Assembly: GCA_016210935.1 (NCBI GenBank)
Contig: JACQTH010000282.1
Location: 1 to 5,420, forward strand
DNA length: 5,420 nucleotides
From: Acidobacteriota bacterium
GTDB taxonomy: Bacteria; Acidobacteriota; Vicinamibacteria; Vicinamibacterales; JACQTH01
Direction of reading: 5' to 3'
In this document: piece by piece, positions 1 to 4,156 of the stretch
Layout: each line of letters begins with the position of its first letter
Numbering within the stretch: the stretch's first letter is position 1
Translations under genes and position numbers: made by a program
Notes under the pieces: model-generated
Told to the model about the DNA's origin: nothing
The model's database searches: none
Seen by the model: only the letters and a program-made list of their open reading frames with translations

Positions 1-19
1 CCCGGCAGCCCGTCCACGG

Positions 20-649
20 ATGACTTTCACCGGCACGATAGGCACGCTCTGCATGTTTCCGCTCCGCGCGATCATCGCGGGGTGCGTCGCGCTGCGGATT
101 CACCCCAACGTGCTGACGCTGCTGGGCGTCTTCATCAACATCGTGGCGGCGTGGTTCCTGGCGCAGCGCCGGTTCCTCGACGCCGGGTTCGTGATGGTCG
201 TGGCGAACATCTTCGACTTCGTCGACGGCAAAGTCGCACGCGAGCTCAACCTGGAATCGCCGTTCGGCGGGTTCTGGGATTCCGTCATGGATCGCTTTTC
301 CGACATCGCGCTGTTCATCGGCCTCATCTACCTGTATGCGGAGCTCGGCCGGACGGATTACGTGATCATCACTGCGCTGGCGATGATGTTCTCGGTGATG
401 ACGAGCTATGCCCGCGCGCGCGCCGAGTCCCTGATGGACAAGTGCAAGGTCGGATTCATGGAGCGCCCCGAGCGCATCGTCCTGTTCATGATCGGGGCCT
501 TCACCAACAGAATGGCGGCGGTGCTGTGGGTGATTCTGGTGCTGTCGGTCGTGACGGTCGCGGATCGGATTTTCCACGCGTGGCGGGAGCTGAACGGATC
601 GCCGCATCTGGAAGAGCGGCTGATGGCGGAGCTCTCGAGGGTGAAATGA
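20..649 (+). CDS. CDP-alcohol phosphatidyltransferase, phosphatidylinositol-phosphate-synthase-like
   Basis: Integral membrane enzyme that transfers a phosphatidyl group from a CDP-lipid to an alcohol. The full family signature is visible: D66-x2-D69-G70-x2-A73-R74-x8-G83-x3-D87-x3-D91, whose aspartates bind the metal and the CDP group. Several hydrophobic helices (roughly residues 8-27, 31-48, 54-68, 94-108, 114-130, 153-182) fit the usual six-helix fold. Downstream, SYARARAE (129-136) and ERPER (148-152) resemble the same segments of actinobacterial phosphatidylinositol-phosphate synthase (PgsA1 type) as I remember it, so inositol 1-phosphate is my best guess for the acceptor. Glycerol phosphate or another alcohol cannot be excluded. 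The 209-residue length is normal. The reading frame is open to the window edge and there is no clear ribosome site before the ATG, so a start upstream of the window is possible. The stop overlaps the next start (ATGA). Confidence 0.9.
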   Translation: MTFTGTIGTLCMFPLRAIIAGCVALRIHPNVLTLLGVFINIVAAWFLAQRRFLDAGFVMVVANIFDFVDGKVARELNLESPFGGFWDSVMDRFSDIALFIGLIYLYAELGRTDYVIITALAMMFSVMTSYARARAESLMDKCKVGFMERPERIVLFMIGAFTNRMAAVLWVILVLSVVTVADRIFHAWRELNGSPHLEERLMAELSRVK

Positions 650-846
650 AACGGTTATTGATGTTCCCCCTGCTCGTCGTCTGGCGCGCGCTGTTCTGGA
701 CCTACGAGCGCGCCACGTGGCAGTACGACCTGATGGTGATCGCGATTCTGGCGTTCGTCTGGCTCACGCCGCCGGACTGGCTCGGCGATCCGATGGCCAG
801 GGGCGGGAAGGGATTGATTGAGTGGGTGATGGAACGTGTGACGTAG
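646..846 (+). CDS. small membrane protein, 66 residues, unknown function
   Basis: I do not recognise a family. The ATG at 646 overlaps the TGA of the upstream phosphatidyltransferase (ATGA), the classic arrangement for translational coupling, and this is the main evidence that it is a gene. The product starts with a hydrophobic stretch (about residues 4-18, MKRLLMFPLL onward) and has a second apolar segment (about 29-42, LMVIAILAFVWL) followed by TPPDWLGDP and an amphipathic tail (55-65). One or two membrane passes are likely. It is rich in Trp (six of 66 residues), common in small inner-membrane proteins. It could be an accessory subunit of the lipid synthase or merely a co-transcribed membrane protein. 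Its stop lies ten bases from the stop of the convergent ku gene. Confidence 0.6.
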   Translation: MKRLLMFPLLVVWRALFWTYERATWQYDLMVIAILAFVWLTPPDWLGDPMARGGKGLIEWVMERVT

Positions 847-861
847 GCCCGAGCCCCTACG
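842..861. other. hairpin spanning both stop codons of convergent genes
   Basis: CGTAGG (842-847) and CCTACG (856-861) form a perfect 6-bp inverted repeat around an 8-base loop. The stem contains the TAG of the 66-residue protein gene and, on the other strand, the TAG of ku. It could help separate the two convergent transcripts. Neither side has a run of T residues, so it does not qualify as an ordinary intrinsic terminator. Part of the symmetry comes for free, because TAG and its complement CTA are both present. Confidence 0.3.
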
Positions 862-1696
862 CTCGCTTCCTCTTCTCCACCTTCCTCGCGGCTGCCGCCT
901 TCGCCGGTTTCTTTTTCGTGGTGCTGACGGCATCGAGACTCTTCTTCAACGCCTCCATCAGATTGACGACCTTGGGCGGCGCTTCGATCTGTGGCGCCAC
1001 GACTTCCTGCCCGGCGATCTTGGCCTCGATGATCTGGCGCAGGCCGTCTTTGTACTCGTCGTGGAATTCCGCGAGATCGAGCTTGCTCTCGAACGTGCCG
1101 ATGACCTGGCGAGCGAGCTTGATTTCGTCCGGCTTGATCGTGTCAGGCACGGAGGCCAGCTCGTCGATCGCGTTCATGTTCCGGATCTCGCCGGCATGGT
1201 GGAGCGTGTACATCACCAACCCGCGCTCCTGCGGCCGTACGGCCACGAGATACTCGCGACCGTACAGCGCGAGCTTTCCCACTCCGGCCTTGCCTTTCAT
1301 GCCCTCCCGCATCACCGCGAAGGCTTCGGACGCCATCGGGCCGTCGGGCGCGAGGTAATAGGCGCGCTCCACGTAGATAGGGTCGATGTCGGTCTCGTCG
1401 GTGAACTGCACGAGATCGATGATGCGCGTCGACGCCGGCCTGACCTTGTCGAAGTCCCCGTCGGTCATGACCACGTAGTGCCCCTTCTCGAACTCGTAGC
1501 CCTTCACGATTTCACCGAGCGGCACCTCGCGATTGCAGCTGGGGCACCATCGTTTCTGCTGAATCCGCGTGCGACAGGCCCCGTGGAGCTGATTGAACGA
1601 GAGGAGGCCGGCGCTGTCGGTCGCCGGGAAGACCTTGATGGGAATGCTGACGAGACTGACCTTGAGAAACCCCTTCCAGGTCGGACGTGCCGCCAT
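857..1696 (-). CDS. ku: non-homologous end-joining protein Ku
   Basis: Bacterial Ku forms a homodimeric ring that slides onto broken DNA ends and recruits the ligase LigD for end joining. The product is 279 residues, a normal length. The N-terminus (MAARPTWKGFLKVSLVSIPI) opens the beta-barrel core. Then come LSFNQLH (32-38), Cys41 and a CPSC pair (51-54) followed by EIVKGYEFEKGHYVVM (62-77), all typical of the family. HHAGEIR (166-172), the helix LARQVIGTF...EFHDEYKDGLRQII (194-223) and VVNLMEALKKSLD (243-255) mark the C-terminal part. The last 20 residues are rich in Lys, Arg and Ala, a basic tail of the kind that binds DNA in several bacterial Ku proteins. The start is fixed by GGAGGT six bases upstream; the frame stays open to 1933, but that extension reads through a heptamer repeat and is not Ku-like. 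No ligD lies in the window. Confidence 0.95.
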   Translation of the reverse strand: MAARPTWKGFLKVSLVSIPIKVFPATDSAGLLSFNQLHGACRTRIQQKRWCPSCNREVPLGEIVKGYEFEKGHYVVMTDGDFDKVRPASTRIIDLVQFTDETDIDPIYVERAYYLAPDGPMASEAFAVMREGMKGKAGVGKLALYGREYLVAVRPQERGLVMYTLHHAGEIRNMNAIDELASVPDTIKPDEIKLARQVIGTFESKLDLAEFHDEYKDGLRQIIEAKIAGQEVVAPQIEAPPKVVNLMEALKKSLDAVSTTKKKPAKAAAARKVEKRKRA

Positions 1697-1702
1697 TGAA
1701 GG

Positions 1703-1708
1703 ACCTCC
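1703..1708 (-). promoter_or_regulatory. Shine-Dalgarno site of ku
   Basis: On the minus strand GGAGGT stands six bases before the ATG at 1696. It is the only strong ribosome-binding site in the window and settles the ku start. No convincing -35/-10 pair is visible in the roughly 75 bases between it and the heptamer repeat. Confidence 0.75.
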
Positions 1709-1783
1709 GGAAAGAACCACCCGTTGCCGGTAATTGCATGTATCGGCACTTTCGGACTTGAAGATGAGGTCGGCAACGGTGCG

Positions 1784-1857
1784 GGGATTCGGGGTTCGGG
1801 ATTCGGGGTTCGGAAGACGCAAGAACAACGAATCCCGAATCCCAAATCCCGAATCCC
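1784..1857. repeat. inverted heptamer repeat, copy 1 (4 + 4 units)
   Basis: The left arm (1784-1811) is four heptamers: GGGATTC, GGGGTTC, GGGATTC, GGGGTTC. An 18-base spacer starting GGAAGACG follows. The right arm (1830-1857) is four complementary heptamers: GAATCCC, GAATCCC, AAATCCC, GAATCCC. The arms can pair over 28 bp with one true mismatch plus two G-T (wobble) positions. It begins 12 bases past the stop of the membrane-protein gene, in the gap before ku. Unit number and spacer start match copy 2 at 3053-3140, so both belong to one dispersed family. It has no coding capacity of its own; all frames run open through it because it lacks stop triplets. Confidence 0.9.
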
Positions 1858-1868
1858 GGCAGCGTTCT

Positions 1869-2432
1869 TCACACCTGGTCCCTCTCGTCCCCCAACCCGA
1901 GGTCAAGCCCCGTCCCGGTGAAGTGGATATCATGCGCCGCGATTTTGTCCCGGAGCAGCCGGCGGGCTTCGGCGTAGTGTCCCGCGGGAACCACCAGCCG
2001 GCGGGCGAGCTGTTTCAGCCGCGAGATCAGCACGAGCGTGATCTCGTCGCCTTCACGCCAGCTGACGCCGCCAATATGGTGATATGGGATGAAGCCGCTC
2101 TCCGCCCAGATGCCATCGGTGTAGAAGCCGCGCCCGATGCGCTGGGCGAGCGGCAGCGCGTACCCGTAATACAGGAACATCATCCCCTCGCCGAACACCT
2201 GAATCGGCGGCCGCTCCTGGATGACGAGCTTGACGAACACGAGGACGCCGAGCACGACCCCGAGACCCAGAAGCAGTCCGTGGTAGCGCGGCCTCCTGCT
2301 CGGCCAGGTCAGGATTGCGGATGACCGGCGTTTCAGGTATTGGACGAAATCGATCGCGATCCGGAGATTGGCAATGAGGAAGCCGATGCCCAGGAGGTAG
2401 AGGAGTTGGGGGAGAAGGCCTGAAAGAGACAT
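1869..2432 (-). CDS. membrane protein of unknown function with a C-terminal beta-rich domain
   Basis: The 187-residue product has two predicted membrane helices (about residues 7-30 and 51-71) joined by a basic loop (KRRSSAILTWPSRRPRY, 34-50), then a short apolar stretch (82-97). A soluble C-terminal domain follows: GIWAESGFIPYHHIGGVSW (107-125) and ITLVLISR (131-138). The pattern G-I-x5-F-I-x-Y-x2-I-x3-S-W reminds me of the DUF5673/PH-like domains that follow paired helices in bacterial membrane proteins; this is from memory and unverified. The ATG at 2432 lies seven bases after the thymidine kinase stop, so the two are probably co-transcribed, but only a distant AAAGG serves as a ribosome site. 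The frame stays open to 2801, but that extension runs antisense-free over the kinase in another frame and reads as low-complexity Arg/Ser sequence, so I reject it. No function can be assigned. Confidence 0.8.
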   Translation of the reverse strand: MSLSGLLPQLLYLLGIGFLIANLRIAIDFVQYLKRRSSAILTWPSRRPRYHGLLLGLGVVLGVLVFVKLVIQERPPIQVFGEGMMFLYYGYALPLAQRIGRGFYTDGIWAESGFIPYHHIGGVSWREGDEITLVLISRLKQLARRLVVPAGHYAEARRLLRDKIAAHDIHFTGTGLDLGLGDERDQV

Positions 2433-2439
2433 TGCACTT

Positions 2440-3036
2440 TTAAACAGCCTTTTCCGTTCGTGCCTCAGCTCCGGCCAACGCCGGATCGAAGCAGCGGCGG
2501 CATCGAGCCTCGTAGGTGCCGGCCGCGCCCAGCAGGACGCGGTCGCGGCTGGCGACGAGCCGCTGGGTGTGATTCGCCGGGCTCCCGCACACCATGCAAA
2601 TCGCGAGCGTCTTGGTGATGTATTCCGCGATCGCCAGCAGCTGCGGCATCGGATCGAACGGCTTTCCCAGGTAGTCTTGATCGAGTCCGGCGACGATGAC
2701 CCGTTTGCCGGCGTTGGCGAGGGTGTTGCAGACCGCCGGCAGCTCCATGTCGAAGAACTGACCTTCGTCGATGCCGACGACTTCGGTCTCCGGATCGACA
2801 AGCTGCAGGAGCTCCGCCGCGCTCGACACGACCTGCGACGCGATCCGCATCTCGCTGTGCGACACGATGTGGTCTTCGCTGTAGCGGTTGTCCGTCCGCG
2901 GCTTGAAGATCTGCACCTTCTGCCGGGCGATCTGCGCGCGTCGCAGCCGGCGAATCAGCTCCTCGCTCTTGCCGCTGAACATGCTGCCGGTGACCACTTC
3001 GATCCAGCCGGTTTCGCGAGGGGTGATTGGGTCCAT
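2440..3036 (-). CDS. tdk: thymidine kinase, type II
   Basis: Cytosolic salvage enzyme that phosphorylates thymidine to dTMP using ATP. The 198 residues match the usual length of the bacterial/human TK1-like family. The P-loop is GSMFSGKS (17-24). DEGQFF (90-95) carries the Walker B aspartate and the catalytic base Glu91. GLDQDYLGKPF (117-127) is the conserved segment after it. Cys147, Cys150, Cys179 and Cys182 form the structural zinc site, and TYEARCRRCF (174-183) includes the thymidine-binding lasso. All key residues are intact. The ATG at 3036 is the only sensible start because the next Met (19) lies within the P-loop. Its ribosome site is weak. The start stands only 16 bases from the edge of heptamer repeat copy 2, so any 5' leader must contain that repeat unless transcription begins within it. 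Confidence 0.96.
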   Translation of the reverse strand: MDPITPRETGWIEVVTGSMFSGKSEELIRRLRRAQIARQKVQIFKPRTDNRYSEDHIVSHSEMRIASQVVSSAAELLQLVDPETEVVGIDEGQFFDMELPAVCNTLANAGKRVIVAGLDQDYLGKPFDPMPQLLAIAEYITKTLAICMVCGSPANHTQRLVASRDRVLLGAAGTYEARCRRCFDPALAGAEARTEKAV

Positions 3037-3052
3037 AGGGCTCTATCGTGCC

Positions 3053-3140
3053 GGGATTCGGGATTTGGGATTCGGGATTCGGAAAGACGGACGGAGTTCG
3101 CGACCCACCCACGAATCCCGAACCCCGAATCCCGAATCCC
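3053..3140. repeat. inverted heptamer repeat, copy 2 (4 + 4 units)
   Basis: The left arm (3053-3080) is GGGATTC, GGGATTT, GGGATTC, GGGATTC. A 32-base spacer starting GGAAAGACG follows. The right arm (3113-3140) is GAATCCC, GAACCCC, GAATCCC, GAATCCC. The arms pair over 28 bp with two imperfect positions, each a wobble pair on one strand or the other. The element begins 20 bases past the efp stop and ends 16 bases before the tdk start. The layout and the spacer start match copy 1 at 1784-1857. Confidence 0.9.
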
Positions 3141-3160
3141 CGCGGGAAGCGCCGAGCCTT

Positions 3161-3724
3161 TCACGCGCGCGACTGATACTCACCCGTTTCCGTATTGACC
3201 CGCACCTTGTCGCCGACGTTGACGAACGGCGGCACCTGAATCACCAGGCCGGTTTCGAGCTTTGCCGGCTTCAACTGCGCGCTGGCGGTCGCCCCCTTGA
3301 TGCCGGGTGTCGTGTCACGCACGGCCAGATCCACGGTCTGCGGCAGCTCGATGCCGAGAGGCTCCTCGTCATGGAATTCGACCTTGATGACGGCGTCCTG
3401 GACCAAATAATTGACCGAGTCGCTCAGGACCTCCGTCGACAGGTGGATTTGCTCGAACGTCGAGGTGTCCATGAAGTAATACAACGACCCGTCGTTGTAG
3501 AGGTATTGCATCTCACGCTCGTCGAGCGTCGCGCGCTCCACATCATCCTCCGACCGGAACTTCTGATCGGCCAGCGTTGATGTCCGGATATTGCGGAGCC
3601 GCGCCTGCACGAACCCGCGCTTGTTGCCCGGGGTAAAGTGCTGCAAATCCATCACGCGAAACAGATCGGATCCCAGCTTGATCAGCATGCCTCTCCGCAG
3701 CCGGGTGGCTTGAATCGAGCTCAT
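3161..3724 (-). CDS. efp: elongation factor P
   Basis: EF-P binds between the P and E sites of the ribosome and promotes peptide bonds at consecutive prolines. The 187 residues match the family length and three-domain layout: an N-terminal KOW-like barrel (about 1-64), an OB domain (about 68-128; YLYNDGSLYYFMD, 74-86, and FEQIHL, 90-95, are diagnostic) and a C-terminal OB domain (130-187; DTTPGIKG, 137-144; ETGLVIQVPPFVNVGDKV, 157-174; ending GEYQSRA). The loop that reaches the tRNA CCA end reads TPGNKRGF (31-38). Aligned to E. coli PGKGQAF, the modified Lys34 position is Asn34 (codon AAC at 3625-3623), with Lys35 and Arg36 next to it. The ATG at 3724 has no Shine-Dalgarno site and starts 22 bases from the divergent hsp20. 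Confidence 0.95.
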   Translation of the reverse strand: MSSIQATRLRRGMLIKLGSDLFRVMDLQHFTPGNKRGFVQARLRNIRTSTLADQKFRSEDDVERATLDEREMQYLYNDGSLYYFMDTSTFEQIHLSTEVLSDSVNYLVQDAVIKVEFHDEEPLGIELPQTVDLAVRDTTPGIKGATASAQLKPAKLETGLVIQVPPFVNVGDKVRVNTETGEYQSRA

Positions 3725-3742
3725 GAGACCATGCTACCATGC
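3709..3742. promoter_or_regulatory. candidate divergent promoter region for efp and hsp20
   Basis: The start codons at 3724 (-) and 3747 (+) leave 22 bases. Between them CATG-CTAC-CATG (3730-3741) gives an extended -10-like sequence on each strand: TGCTACCAT on plus (3732-3740) and TGGTAGCAT on minus (3739-3731). Each ends seven bases before the first base of its ATG, so both transcripts could be leaderless. Towards hsp20 a CTTGAAT (3709-3715) lies inside efp. It could be a -35 for the plus strand (19-base gap) or a heat-shock-sigma-like -35 followed after 11 bases by GACCATGC. No CIRCE element is seen. All of this is motif reading in a short stretch. Confidence 0.35.
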
Positions 3743-3746
3743 GGGG

Positions 3747-4154
3747 ATGGTGTTCGCCCGCTGGGACCCGCTGCAGAATCTGCTTGTGCTCAACGAACGA
3801 CTGCACGATCTGGTGCATGGCGAGGGCCACGGCTGGGTGCCGCCCGTCGATATCTACGAGACGCAGGAGGCCTACATCCTGACCGCCGAGCTGCCGGGCC
3901 TGGATCGCGAGAGCATCCGCATCGACGCGTCCGGCTCGCGGTTGACGATCAGCGGCGAGCGGCCGTATCCCAGCGTCTGCTGCGAGCAGTACCATAATGT
4001 CGAGCGCGGGTTCGGAGGGTTCTCCCGATCGTTCGAGTTGCCGCAGACCTTCGATGTCGACGGCATCGAGGCGCGATTTCAGGACGGAGTGCTGACCGTG
4101 ACCGTGCCGAAGTCGCCGTCGCGGCAACGTCGCATCAACGTGCAAACGGCGTAG
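3747..4154 (+). CDS. Hsp20 small heat-shock protein
   Basis: ATP-independent holdase that binds unfolding proteins in the cytosol. The 135 residues start MVFARWDPLQNLLVLNERLHDL, the amphipathic N-terminal arm typical of class A Hsp20 proteins. The alpha-crystallin domain runs from about 31 (VPPVDIYETQEAYILTAELP) to 121, with YHNVERGFGGFSRSFELP (82-99) and the signature ARFQDGVLTVTVPK (109-122, A-x4-G-V-L type). The C-terminus RRINVQTA supplies the I-x-I/V anchor (Ile130, Val132) used in oligomer assembly. A Cys pair (78-79) in the mid-domain loop is less usual. An in-frame ATG at 3723 would add eight residues and overlap the efp start codon; I prefer 3747 because family proteins begin M-x3-RWDP. 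GCGGGG directly abuts the ATG, too close for a ribosome site. The stop overlaps the start region of htrA. Confidence 0.93.
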   Translation: MVFARWDPLQNLLVLNERLHDLVHGEGHGWVPPVDIYETQEAYILTAELPGLDRESIRIDASGSRLTISGERPYPSVCCEQYHNVERGFGGFSRSFELPQTFDVDGIEARFQDGVLTVTVPKSPSRQRRINVQTA

Positions 4155-4156
4155 TG

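Noticed and set aside
82..645. Long open frame antiphase to the phosphatidyltransferase (frame of the 66-residue gene)
   Set aside because: Arg/His-rich translation with no hydrophobic pattern; it is a high-GC shadow, and only the part from the ATG at 646 looks like a protein.
822..1699. Plus-strand open frames opposite ku
   Set aside because: They mirror the coding frame of ku, have low-complexity or His/Arg-rich products and no ribosome sites.
1697..1933. 79-residue N-terminal extension of Ku in the same frame
   Set aside because: It reads through heptamer repeat copy 1 and the non-coding gap, is not Ku-like, and the internal ATG at 1696 has a GGAGGT site and a family-typical N-terminus.
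2433..2801. 123-residue upstream extension of the membrane-protein frame across tdk
   Set aside because: It lies fully within tdk in another frame and encodes Arg/Ser-rich sequence with no domain; the two-helix protein begins naturally at 2432.
1784..3140. CRISPR array reading of the heptamer repeats
   Set aside because: Units are 7 bp, contiguous and inverted, with no spaced 25-40 bp repeats and no cas genes.
3723..3746. Earlier in-frame ATG for hsp20 (adds eight residues)
   Set aside because: Hsp20 proteins usually begin M-x3-RWDP as the ATG at 3747 does, and the earlier ATG overlaps the efp start codon; it is not strictly excluded.
3543..4145. 200-residue minus-strand frame opposite hsp20 and the efp start
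   Set aside because: It is antisense to a clear alpha-crystallin gene and has no recognisable domain.
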